A DNA stretch of 36,201 nt, taken from positions 1 to 36,201 of the forward strand of contig JAJYLH010000055.1 in the NCBI GenBank assembly GCA_021787845.1, given 5' to 3'. A program made the translations under genes and the position numbers. The notes beneath the pieces are model-generated. The model was not told the origin of the DNA. It saw only the letters and a list, made by a program, of their open reading frames with translations, and made no database searches. Source of the stretch: Myxococcales bacterium (GTDB lineage Bacteria > Myxococcota > Myxococcia > Myxococcales > JAJYLH01). This document shows positions 8,955-16,822 of the stretch, one piece after another; the stretch's first letter is position 1, and the number at the start of each line of letters is the position of its first letter.

Positions 8955-8990
8955 TGACCGATCGGACCGATCGGACCGATCGGTCGGATT
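8955..8990. repeat. ACCGATCGG repeat family, copy 2
   Basis: Three direct copies of ACCGATCGG occur in a row at a 9-bp step, the last running into GGTCGGATT in opposite sense. It abuts the GGAG ribosome-binding site (8991-8994) of the DUF488 gene and lies between two divergent genes, so it cannot be a simple terminator for either. Confidence 0.8.
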
Positions 8991-9001
8991 GGAGACTCCG
9001 C

Positions 9002-9409
9002 ATGGTGCGCATCAAGAGAGCCTACGAACCGCCCGCCCCGACTGACGGGCGCCGGGTGCTGGTCGATCGCCTGTGGCCGCGTGGCTTGAAGAAGGAGGAC
9101 GCCTCGCTCGATGACTGGGCGAAAGCGCTCGCGCCGAGCGACGAGCTGCGCCGCTGGTTCGCGCACGAGCCGGCGAAGTTCGACGAGTTCGCTGCCCGCT
9201 ACCTGGCCGAGCTATCGGGCGAGGAGGCGCGAGCGAAGCTGCGCGAGCTCGAGCGCCAGGCGAAGACCGAAACGGTGACGCTCGTCTTCGCCGCGAAGGA
9301 CGAGGCCCACAACAACGCGGTCGTGCTCCGGGAGCTGCTGGCGAAGCGCGGCGCGAAGCCGTCGGCGCGGCGAACGGCTCGCCCGGCGAAGAAGCTGGTC
9401 CCGCACTGA
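9002..9409 (+). CDS. DUF488 family protein
   Basis: A 135-residue protein with the family signature: IKRAYEPP near the start, then RVLVDRLWPRGLKKE, LDDWAKALAPSDELRRWF, and HNNAVVLRELL near the end (PF04343). The biochemical role of DUF488 is not established. The C-terminal tail (residues about 118-135) is Lys/Arg-rich and lies beyond the family core. The start at 9002 follows GGAG at 8991-8994. Repeat copies of ACCGATCGG lie directly before and after the gene, so it forms a single-gene unit. Confidence 0.88.
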   Translation: MVRIKRAYEPPAPTDGRRVLVDRLWPRGLKKEDASLDDWAKALAPSDELRRWFAHEPAKFDEFAARYLAELSGEEARAKLRELERQAKTETVTLVFAAKDEAHNNAVVLRELLAKRGAKPSARRTARPAKKLVPH

Positions 9410-9410
9410 A

Positions 9411-9453
9411 CGACCGATCGGACCGATCCGTCCGATCCGACCGATCGGTCCGA
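9411..9453. repeat. ACCGATCGG repeat family, copy 3
   Basis: Alternating GACCGATCGG, GATCCGTCC and GATCCGACC units form a strongly self-complementary 43-bp stretch in the 60 bp between the converging DUF488 and ClpX-like genes. It could act as a bidirectional transcription stop here, although no T-run follows. Confidence 0.75.
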
Positions 9454-9469
9454 GGCGCGTACGCGGCTT

Positions 9470-10549
9470 TCAGGCGCGCGCGTCCACCTCGCGCGTCGTC
9501 TGGGCGCGCTTGAGCTGCCGGCGCACGTACGCGGCGTCGACGACGACCTTGCGGCTGCCGAGCTCGGGGGCTTCGAAGAGCACGTCGGCGCAGACCTCTT
9601 CGAGAATCGCCCGCAGGCCGCGCGCGCCGACCTGCCGCGCGAGCGCGTAGCGCACGATCTCCCGCACCGCGCTCTGCCGCACGACCAGGTCCACGCCATC
9701 GAGCGCCAGCCGCGACCGGAACTCCTTGACCACCGCGTCCTCCGGCTCGACGAGAATCCGCTCCAGCTCGTGCGCCGTCAGCGACCGCAGCTCGACCACC
9801 ACCGGCAGGCGGCCCAAAAACTCCGTCAGCATTCCGTAGGCGACGAGATCCTTCGTCTCTATCCGGCGCCGCTCCCGCTGCCCGGTTCCTCTGCCGCTGT
9901 CGAAGCCGATTGGCCGGCGCGTCTCCAGGTCGCCGTAGAGGTCGGTGAAGGTCCCCGCGCAGACGAAGAGGATGCCGGTCGTGTCGATGACCACGCTTTC
10001 CTGCCGGCTCCAGGGCTGCCCGGCGCCCGCCGGGACCTGCACCTCGCGCCCTTCGAGCAGCTTCAGGAGCGCCTGCTGCACGCCCTCGCCGCCGATGTCC
10101 CGCGCGCCCGCGCCGTTCTGCGCGCCCTGCGACCGGCGGGCGAGCTTGTCCACCTCGTCGATGAAGACCACCCCGCGTTGCGTGTCCTCGACCGAATGGC
10201 CGGCGCGCAGGTAGAGGTCGGTGATCATCAGCTCGACGTCCTTGCCGTAGTAGCCGGCCTCCGTGTACTCGGTCGCGTCGGCGACGGTGATGGGCGCGCG
10301 CAACACGCCAGCGAGGTGCTGGGCGAGCAGCGTCTTGCCCGACCCGGTCGGACCGATGAGGAGGATGTTCGACTTCCTCCACAGCCCGTCGTAGCCCCGC
10401 CGCACCGCTTCTGCTCGGCGCATGTGCGCGTACGCCGCGAGGGCGATGGCGCGCTTGGCGTCCTGCTGCCCGATGACGTGACGATCGAGGTGCTCCAAGA
10501 TGTCACGCGGGGTTGGCAACGGAGCATGCTCAGGCCGGGTGAGCTTCAT
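9470..10549 (-). CDS. ClpX-like AAA+ unfoldase lacking the N-terminal zinc-binding domain
   Basis: A 359-residue AAA+ ATPase closely similar to ClpX across its core: HVIGQQDAK at residues 24-32, Walker A GPTGSGKT at 66-73, Walker B VVFIDEVDK at 127-135, and sensor 2 VGARGLR at about 298. An IGF tripeptide at 214-216 is in the place where ClpX carries its ClpP-docking loop. ClpX normally has an N-terminal four-cysteine zinc domain of about 60 residues that binds adaptors; it is absent. The pore-1 loop reads GYYGKD, where ClpX usually has GYVGED. This looks like a second, specialised ClpX paralogue rather than the housekeeping one. No clpP or tig gene is adjacent. The start at 10549 is preferred over an in-frame ATG at 10588, because homology begins just after it. 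Confidence 0.87.
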   Translation of the reverse strand: MKLTRPEHAPLPTPRDILEHLDRHVIGQQDAKRAIALAAYAHMRRAEAVRRGYDGLWRKSNILLIGPTGSGKTLLAQHLAGVLRAPITVADATEYTEAGYYGKDVELMITDLYLRAGHSVEDTQRGVVFIDEVDKLARRSQGAQNGAGARDIGGEGVQQALLKLLEGREVQVPAGAGQPWSRQESVVIDTTGILFVCAGTFTDLYGDLETRRPIGFDSGRGTGQRERRRIETKDLVAYGMLTEFLGRLPVVVELRSLTAHELERILVEPEDAVVKEFRSRLALDGVDLVVRQSAVREIVRYALARQVGARGLRAILEEVCADVLFEAPELGSRKVVVDAAYVRRQLKRAQTTREVDARA

Positions 10550-10709
10550 CCGTGCCCCCGCCAGCCCAGGTGAGTAGCCGCCGACCATCGGCGCTCAGGA
10601 CCGGGACCACGCCAACGCTAACCGCGCGATCGCGCCGACGGTAGCCGTGGCGAGCTGGCGGGCGCTGAGGATGCCAGGCAAGAAAGAGCGGGAACGGCTT
10701 GCTGGCCGG

Positions 10710-12575
10710 CTATTGCGGCGCGACGGCGATCGCCTGCGACACCGAGCTCGACTGGGCGAACTGGTCGGTCACGGTCAGCGTGACGACGTAGTTGCCCTTC
10801 ACGTTCAGGTTCGCGACGTCGGTCTTGATGTTGGTCGGCGTGCTCAACGTCGCGGTCGAACCGGCCGGCTTGTTGGTCAACGCCCACTGGAAGGTCAGCG
10901 TGTCCGTCGCTTCCGGCCCGGTAGAACCGCTCCCGTCCAGCGTGAGCACCATCCCGACCTGCGGCGCGGTCGTGCACTGGCTCGAGCCCGCCTGGTGCGC
11001 GCAGACCGTGATCTTCGGCACCGGCGGGAAGTTCGGAGTGTTCTCGCTCAAGAGGTCGACCTCGTACGCGCCGCCGTTGCTCGCGTAGGACGGGTCGTCA
11101 CTGACGATGCGCAGCTTCGCCGAGTCGTTCGCCAGGCTCACCGCGTCGTTGAAGGTGACGACCAGGTCGTCGTGCCCAGCAGGAGCGACGCTGGCCGCCG
11201 CGAAGGTCGGAATCGAGTAGCTCCCCATCGGATTGGTGCTCGCGGGAATCGTGACGCTCGAAACGTGCAGGGTCGCGCTGCCCGCGTTCTCCAGCCGCAC
11301 CGTCCGCGTCAACCCTTTCGCGCCCGTCGCGGTCTGGCCGAAATCGATCGGCGGATCCTGCTCCGCGCCGGTGGTCGGGTCGAGCCACTTGACGACCAGC
11401 TCCGGGTCCGTCCCGCCGATCAGCGTGACGCTCGCGGTCTCGGTCCCGCCGGGAGTGGTCGCGGTCACCAACACCGTTGCCTTGTCCACCGTGGCCTGCT
11501 CCGGCGTGTAGGTCACCGTCACGTCTTTCGAGCTGCTCGCGGGCACGTCGATCGTTTCCGTCTCCGGTCCGCTCGGCCCCAGCGTGAACGCCTTCGTCCC
11601 GCCATCCGGCTTGATCGTGATGCCGACGCCGTTCAGGCCAGCGGTACCGCTGTTGATCACCGTGAAGGTCTGCGACTCCGGCGTCCCGGTCTGCGCGTGG
11701 AAGAACGTCAGCTCCGTCGGGTCGACGCTCAACGCCGGCGCGACCGAGTTCGCGAACATCCCCAGCTCCCACACGCCGGGGTCGGTCCCGCCGTTCTTCG
11801 GCTGCGGATCGGTGCTGACGATCTTCATCCGGATGTTCGGCGTCAGCGACAGCTTCGGCGGCGGCGAGAAGCGCACCGTCACGTCGCGCGCCTCGCCTCC
11901 GCGCAGGACGAACGGCGCCTGGTCTTTCGGCGTCGAGAAGAGGCGCGCGTCGGAGAGCGCCTGGGAGCTCGTCGGGTCCGGGTAGGCCTGCGGGTCCGGA
12001 TAGAACGACATCGACTGCACGGTGAGGTTGCCGCAACCGTTGTTCGCGAGGTGGGCGACCCGGTCCGCCGTCTGCCCGGCCGGGATGTTGTCGAACTCCA
12101 GGTCGTTGCAGGGCTGGAGCTGTGAGTCGCCAGCGGTCTGTGGGCAGGTCACCTCGAAGTCGACGTCGGGCAGGTTCGAGCCGTTGCCGACGAGCGTCGC
12201 GTGCTGGGTGCCGTTCGTCTCCGCGTCGGTCACCACGTCGAACGCGCCGGCGAACTCGTCCGCCGTCGGGGGGGTGAAGCCCACCCGCACAGCGACCTGC
12301 TGGCCGGGGTCGAGGCTCGCCGGCAGCGGCGCGAGGAGCGTGAAAGAGACGCCACTCACCGTGCTCTTCGTCGCGTCGATGTCGATCGGCACGGTGCCAG
12401 TGTTCTCGAGGAGAATCTGTTGCTCGCTCGTCGCGTTCAGGCAGCCGACCCCGAAATCGAGGCTCTTGGGCGACATCACGAGGACGCTCGTCGCGTGCTG
12501 CAGGTGCGTGCCCCCGCAGTTGCAGGCGGCGAAGAACGGCAGGACGAGCGAAATTGCGAGACGGCGCGCGCGCAT
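10710..12575 (-). CDS. Large lipoprotein with ASH (choice-of-anchor D) and PKD-like domains
   Basis: A 621-residue exported lipoprotein. The signal peptide ends FFAAC (lipidated Cys18) and the mature protein begins CNCGGTHLQ. Several beta-sandwich repeats of the ASH/choice-of-anchor D type follow (for example SPKSLDFG, then TGTVPIDI and VRVGFTPP; later PTELTFFHAQTG and PPIDFGQTA). Near residue 545 a PKD-like domain begins (LTLDGSGSTGPEATDT, then FQWALTNKP and YVVTLTVTD). It is probably an envelope or surface structural protein; the role is unknown. A paralogue with the same mature N-terminus lies at 23658-25511. The start at 12575 follows GAGG. The 120 bp before the ClpX-like gene holds nothing recognisable. 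Confidence 0.87.
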   Translation of the reverse strand: MRARRLAISLVLPFFAACNCGGTHLQHATSVLVMSPKSLDFGVGCLNATSEQQILLENTGTVPIDIDATKSTVSGVSFTLLAPLPASLDPGQQVAVRVGFTPPTADEFAGAFDVVTDAETNGTQHATLVGNGSNLPDVDFEVTCPQTAGDSQLQPCNDLEFDNIPAGQTADRVAHLANNGCGNLTVQSMSFYPDPQAYPDPTSSQALSDARLFSTPKDQAPFVLRGGEARDVTVRFSPPPKLSLTPNIRMKIVSTDPQPKNGGTDPGVWELGMFANSVAPALSVDPTELTFFHAQTGTPESQTFTVINSGTAGLNGVGITIKPDGGTKAFTLGPSGPETETIDVPASSSKDVTVTYTPEQATVDKATVLVTATTPGGTETASVTLIGGTDPELVVKWLDPTTGAEQDPPIDFGQTATGAKGLTRTVRLENAGSATLHVSSVTIPASTNPMGSYSIPTFAAASVAPAGHDDLVVTFNDAVSLANDSAKLRIVSDDPSYASNGGAYEVDLLSENTPNFPPVPKITVCAHQAGSSQCTTAPQVGMVLTLDGSGSTGPEATDTLTFQWALTNKPAGSTATLSTPTNIKTDVANLNVKGNYVVTLTVTDQFAQSSSVSQAIAVAPQ

Positions 12576-12621
12576 CTTTGGGCCTCGCCCCCGGCAGGCA
12601 AGAGCGCCCGGGCGGCCGCAC

Positions 12622-12651
12622 ACGATAGCTGCCCGTCCGGTCGCCGGACAA
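12622..12651 (-). promoter_or_regulatory. Possible promoter of the ASH/PKD lipoprotein gene
   Basis: Minus strand: TTGTCC (complement of 12646-12651), an 18-nt spacer, and TATCGT (complement of 12622-12627), about 47 bp before the start codon at 12575. It lies in the 245-bp region shared with the divergent ECF sigma gene. Confidence 0.4.
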
Positions 12652-12820
12652 CGGCGCGACGGTCCGCCTCCATGCCTTTCGCGAGGCACGAGCCGGCCCT
12701 AGCCTTTCGCGGCGGTGATCGGCCTTTCGAGCATCCGCTGGCGGACGAGAAGCCTTGCGGCCACGACACGAGCGGCCGACGCTTGCGCACCGCCCGCGCT
12801 TCGCGAGACAACGGGACCGC

Positions 12821-13336
12821 ATGGATCGGCAGAATCTTCGGCAGCTCTACGAACGCTACGCTGGCCACGTCCACGGCCGCTGCCGGTATCTGCTCAAGGA
12901 CGAGGAAGCGGCCCGCGACGCGGTGCAGGAGGTCTTCCTCAAGGCGCTCGATCACGGCGACGCGTTTCGAAACGAGGCGCAACCGTCGACCTGGCTCATC
13001 CGCATCGCCACCAACTACTGCCTGAACGTCCTGCGCGCGCAGGCGAACAAGACCCGTCAAGCCGTGCGGGAGGGCCGCCTCGAAGTAGCAGGGCCGCAGG
13101 CCCTCTGGAGCACCGACCGCGCCGAGCGCCGCCAGCTCGTGCGCGAGCTGCTGGAACAGGTCGACCAGGAAACCGCCGCGGTCGCCGTCCACTACTTCGT
13201 CGACGAGATGACCCAGGAGGAGATCGGCGAAATCGTCGGGCGCTCGCTCCCCACCGTGCGCAAGCGGCTACGCGAGTTCATCGACGCGGCGAGCGCCCTC
13301 GCCGGCGAGCCTCCGTCGACCGCCGTCGGACGCTGA
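12821..13336 (+). CDS. ECF-type RNA polymerase sigma factor (sigma-70 family)
   Basis: A 171-residue two-domain sigma factor. Region 2 spans about residues 8-68 (LYERYAGHVHGRC, then DAVQEVFLKAL and PSTWLIRIATNYCLNVLR). Region 4 lies at about 118-155 (AVHYFVDEMTQEEIGEIVG, then SLPTVRKRLREF, a helix-turn-helix that reads the -35 element). The lack of regions 1 and 3 identifies the extracytoplasmic-function group. The next gene, 83 bp downstream, encodes a zinc-finger anti-sigma factor, so this factor is probably held at the membrane until an envelope signal releases it. The start at 12821 is chosen from homology; its ribosome-binding site is weak, and a longer in-frame start exists at 12755. 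Confidence 0.92.
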   Translation: MDRQNLRQLYERYAGHVHGRCRYLLKDEEAARDAVQEVFLKALDHGDAFRNEAQPSTWLIRIATNYCLNVLRAQANKTRQAVREGRLEVAGPQALWSTDRAERRQLVRELLEQVDQETAAVAVHYFVDEMTQEEIGEIVGRSLPTVRKRLREFIDAASALAGEPPSTAVGR

Positions 13337-13419
13337 CGTCGCCTTGGCCTCGTGTCCTCGCGCCGTTCTTTTCCAGTGACGCCGGTCACAGGTGTCCAAC
13401 GCCGTCGAGGAGGCACGCG

Positions 13420-14193
13420 ATGAACGAGCTGTCCCCCATCGAAGCGGCCTGCGGAGGGCCGAGCCTGGCGACCTTGCGCCGCTACGACACCGGCGAGCTC
13501 GCGCCGGCGGACGCGGCGCGGGTCCAGGCCCACGTCGACGGGTGCGAGGCCTGCCAGGCGGTGCTGGGCGATTTTTCCGCCGAGCGAACCGCGGTACGGC
13601 TCGAAGTCCCGTTCAGCGCAATCGAAGCGAGGCTACCCGGCGGCCGCGCGCTCGCCAAGCTGCGCCGCTTCAGCCTCTATCTCGCGCTGCCGCTCATCGG
13701 CGCCGCTGCCGCCCTCTTCCTCGTCCCGCGCCGGACCACGAACGGCGAGGCGCCGGCCATCCGCCGCAAGGGCGCCCGGCTCGACTATTTCGTCAAGACG
13801 CCCGCGGGCGTGCGTCCCGGCAACCAGTTCGCCGGCCTGCGCCCGGGCGACCGGATTCGGTTCCGCTACGATGCCGAGCGGATGAAGTACGTCCTGATCG
13901 TCGGCGTCGACCCCGACGGCAAGGTGTCTGCGTACGCCGCGAGCGGCGATCGGTCGATGCGCTCGGCGGGCCCCGGCCTCAACCTCGTCCCGAGCGCGGT
14001 CACCCTCGACGCCGACCCGCAGCCGGAGCGGGTCTTCGCGCTCTTCTCGAACGAGCCGATCGCGGTGGACGAAATCGTGCCCGCGGCGAAGGACGCGCTG
14101 CACGAGGCGCACGGCGACGTCACGCGCGTGAAGCATTTGCCGCTGGCGCGCGACGTGGAGCAAGCGACGGTGCTCCTCCGACGGGCGCCCTGA
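13420..14193 (+). CDS. Membrane anti-sigma factor: zinc finger plus DUF4384-like domain
   Basis: A 257-residue protein. The N-terminal cytoplasmic part has the zinc anti-sigma signature His38-x3-Cys42-x2-Cys45 (HVDGCEAC). One membrane helix spans about residues 85-103. The extracytoplasmic part reads RPGDRIRFRYD, then YVLIVGVDPDGKVSAY and ERVFALFS, resembling DUF4384 domains found with caspase-like and kinase proteins. It should sequester the preceding sigma factor and sense an envelope state through the outer part; the sensing role is inferred. The start at 13420 lies 6 nt after GAGGAGG at 13407-13413, one of the strongest ribosome-binding sites in the window. The caspase-like gene begins 18 bp after its stop, so they are probably co-transcribed. 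Confidence 0.87.
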   Translation: MNELSPIEAACGGPSLATLRRYDTGELAPADAARVQAHVDGCEACQAVLGDFSAERTAVRLEVPFSAIEARLPGGRALAKLRRFSLYLALPLIGAAAALFLVPRRTTNGEAPAIRRKGARLDYFVKTPAGVRPGNQFAGLRPGDRIRFRYDAERMKYVLIVGVDPDGKVSAYAASGDRSMRSAGPGLNLVPSAVTLDADPQPERVFALFSNEPIAVDEIVPAAKDALHEAHGDVTRVKHLPLARDVEQATVLLRRAP

Positions 14194-14211
14194 CGCAAGA
14201 GAAGAAGGCGG

Positions 14212-15804
14212 ATGCGAAGAGCGCTCGTCATCGCCGGAATCGTCCTCGCCGCGTCCTTCGCGCGCGCGCAGGCGGGCGAAACGCGCGCGGCGGTGATCGT
14301 CGGCGACAATGACGGCGGCAGCGGTGCCGTCCGGCTGCGGTACGCGGTGACCGACGCGGAGCGGATCGATCGCATCCTCACGACGCTCGGGGGAGTCCTT
14401 CCGGCGAACGCGTTCCTCCTGCGCCACCCGACGGTCGCCCAGCTCGAGCAGGCGCTCACCGACGCCGACCGCCGCGCGCACGGCGGGGTCGTCTTCTTCT
14501 ACTTCTCCGGCCACTCCCGCGACGGGGCGCTTCGCCTGGGAGAGGAAGCGCTCCCGCTCCCCGAGCTGCGCCGGCGGCTCTCCGCTCTCCACGCGCGGGT
14601 GAAGGTCGCCATCCTCGACAGTTGCAACAGCGGCGAGCTCATCCGGTCGAAGGGCGGCACGGTCGGCCCGCCCTTTCGCGTCAGCATCGAGGCGCCGGGC
14701 CCCGAGGGCCTCGCCGTCCTCGCCTCCAGCGCCGCCGGCGAAGACTCGCAGGAGTCCGACCTCTTGGGGGCCTCGTTCTTCACCTACTACCTCGCGTCCG
14801 GCCTGCGCGGCGACGCGGACACGAACCAGGACGGCAAGGTGACCCTCTCGGAGGCCTACGACTACGCCTACGCGCGAACGGTGGCGGAGACCGCCGAGGC
14901 CCGCGCCGGGCTCCAGCACCCGACCTACGGCTACACGCTCTCCGGCACCGGTGACGTATGGCTCACCGACGTGTCCAACGCGACCGCGGCCCTCATCCTC
15001 CCGCCCGATTCCAGCGGCGACTACGTCATCGTCGACGCCCGCAAGCGCACCCTGGTCGCGGAGGTGGACAAGGCGAAGGGTACCCGCCGGACGGTAGCCC
15101 TCCCGCCCTCGACCTACGAGGTGAAGCGCCGCGACGGGGACCACGCGCTCTTCGCCCGGGTGCGCCTGTCGAAGGGAGACCAGGTGACCCTCTTCGACGG
15201 CGCGATGGAGCGCATCGCCCTCGCCCGCAACCTCGTCAAAGGCCCCGACTGGGCGGGCGACCTGGCCCGGGTGCGGCCGTGGCGCTTGAGCGTCTCGGCG
15301 GGGGCCGCGCGGCAGTTCTTCTTCGCCGCCGCCACCCGCTCCGACTACTTCCCCGACTTGACGCTGGGCGAAATCGATGTCGAGCTACGGGACCTCTTCT
15401 CCAGCGCGGCGCCGGTCCTGGGTATCGACTTCGCGGCGGGCACCGCGCCCTTGACCTTGAAGCTCGGCGAAACCGCCATCGTGAGCCAGGTGACCCAGTG
15501 GATGGGCGGCGTGAGCTTTCTCGAGGAGCTGCCGGCGGGCCGCTTCAAGCCATACCTGGGCGTCCGGCTGAGCGTCATCGACGTCGAGCGCGGCTTCTCG
15601 CCCACTTCGAGCGGCCAGTCGTTTCCGAGCCAATCGCTTCTGACGAGCGCTCCCGGAGTCGTGGCCGGGGTGAACGTGCGGCTCGTCGGCCGGCTCGCGC
15701 TGGGCGTGCGGGCGCGCGCGAGCTTTCTCCTCTACCGCTCGCAGGACCAGGACCTCTCGCTCGGCTACGCCGACGTGGGCCTGGTCCTGAAATGGGAGCT
15801 CTAG
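14212..15804 (+). CDS. Exported caspase-like (C14) protein with probable C-terminal beta-barrel
   Basis: A 530-residue protein. The signal peptide is cleaved after about residue 19 (FARA). The p20-type caspase domain covers about residues 24-240 and has the catalytic dyad His101 (FYFSGHS) and Cys138 (ILDSCNSGE), so the protease is predicted intact. DADTNQDGKVTLSE at 201-214 matches an EF-hand-like calcium loop. After a linker, residues about 290-360 look like an Ig-like or PEGA-type segment. Residues about 370-530 show alternating hydrophobic/polar strands ending VGLVLKWEL, suggestive of an 8-stranded outer-membrane barrel. Caspase-like proteins of bacteria cleave after basic residues; the substrate is unknown. 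It is tightly linked to the anti-sigma gene upstream and abuts the lipoprotein gene downstream. Confidence 0.85.
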   Translation: MRRALVIAGIVLAASFARAQAGETRAAVIVGDNDGGSGAVRLRYAVTDAERIDRILTTLGGVLPANAFLLRHPTVAQLEQALTDADRRAHGGVVFFYFSGHSRDGALRLGEEALPLPELRRRLSALHARVKVAILDSCNSGELIRSKGGTVGPPFRVSIEAPGPEGLAVLASSAAGEDSQESDLLGASFFTYYLASGLRGDADTNQDGKVTLSEAYDYAYARTVAETAEARAGLQHPTYGYTLSGTGDVWLTDVSNATAALILPPDSSGDYVIVDARKRTLVAEVDKAKGTRRTVALPPSTYEVKRRDGDHALFARVRLSKGDQVTLFDGAMERIALARNLVKGPDWAGDLARVRPWRLSVSAGAARQFFFAAATRSDYFPDLTLGEIDVELRDLFSSAAPVLGIDFAAGTAPLTLKLGETAIVSQVTQWMGGVSFLEELPAGRFKPYLGVRLSVIDVERGFSPTSSGQSFPSQSLLTSAPGVVAGVNVRLVGRLALGVRARASFLLYRSQDQDLSLGYADVGLVLKWEL

Positions 15805-16797
15805 ATGAACCTGGCCAAGGTCGCCGCGGCGGTCGCCCTCATCGGCTTGGCGGGAGCGCTCCCGGCCTGCGGCGGCCTCTCGAACGAGGAGCTGCAGGCG
15901 CTGGCCGTGCTCCCGGACGGCCACCTCGCGGTCCAGGCGCCGGAGGACGACGGGCAGGCGCTGGGCGCGAATGGCCCCGGCAACGCTTCCGCTCCCCTCA
16001 CCGGCCCGGGCATCGTCCGGCAGGCGAACGTCACCGCGGCCGTCCTGAACCTCTACCTCGCCCAGGTGGTCGCGCACATCCAGTCGATCGCCCAGCGGCG
16101 GCCGTCGAGCCGGGCCGGGCACCGGTTCGTCTGGGGACCGTTTCCGATTCGCGGCCGGTACTTCGCCCGGGTGACGATCGGCCGCGACCCGACCGCGACC
16201 TGTCCGGGCGAAGCGGCCGCGGTCGATGACGGCCAACCGCGTTTCCGTTTCACGGTCGAGCTGTCGGACGCGACGACGGGCACCTTCCGTGGGGTCGTCA
16301 CCGGCCAGGTACACGGCTCCGACTTCGACCATTCCTGCGGCAGCCTGACCTTCGACAAGTCGGTCGACCAGGCCTTCGGCGGCGCTGCCGCTCTCCACGA
16401 CCCGGCGTCGGTCACCATCGGCTGGACCCGCGACGACACCGCCCACGCCCTGGACGTGCAGCTCAGCTACGCCGACCACGGTGGGAGCGACCTGGTCGGC
16501 GGGGTCGATTACCAGTTCGAACGAGGCCCGAGCAACGAGCACCGACAGTTCGCGTTCGTGGCGCCGGTCAACCTGGTACGCGGCAGCGCTCTCGAGAACC
16601 TCCACGCGGCGGTGCAATGGAGCGGCGCCCACGCGACCGCCGGCCGCGCCGACTACCAGCTCGACGGCGGCGACGTCGTCGGCGTCCTGAAGGGCACCGC
16701 CTGCTGGAACGGCCGGGAGCGCTACCGCGACGACTGGACCGGACTCACCGGCGATCCGAGCGTCTGCGGCGCGTTCGAAGCGCTGCCGCCACCCTGA
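15805..16797 (+). CDS. Hypothetical lipoprotein of the caspase/ECF cluster
   Basis: A 330-residue protein with a lipoprotein signal ending LPAC (lipidated Cys22). The rest is beta-rich and has no recognised domain. Four mature-region cysteines (near residues 133, 172, 294 and 326) could form two disulfides. The ATG directly abuts the TAG stop of the caspase-like gene, and GGGAG lies within the end of that gene, so translation is probably coupled. It may be a partner or substrate of the caspase-like protein at the outer membrane, an inference from position alone. Confidence 0.75.
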   Translation: MNLAKVAAAVALIGLAGALPACGGLSNEELQALAVLPDGHLAVQAPEDDGQALGANGPGNASAPLTGPGIVRQANVTAAVLNLYLAQVVAHIQSIAQRRPSSRAGHRFVWGPFPIRGRYFARVTIGRDPTATCPGEAAAVDDGQPRFRFTVELSDATTGTFRGVVTGQVHGSDFDHSCGSLTFDKSVDQAFGGAAALHDPASVTIGWTRDDTAHALDVQLSYADHGGSDLVGGVDYQFERGPSNEHRQFAFVAPVNLVRGSALENLHAAVQWSGAHATAGRADYQLDGGDVVGVLKGTACWNGRERYRDDWTGLTGDPSVCGAFEALPPP

Positions 16798-16822
16798 CCA
16801 ACGCGGCTAGACTGCCCTTGCC

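Noticed and set aside
9012-10382. Long minus-strand frame overlapping the DUF488 and ClpX-like genes
   Set aside because: It is a different frame of the ClpX-like gene with Arg/Gly/Ala-rich translation and no motif; the ClpX-like frame has all AAA+ motifs.
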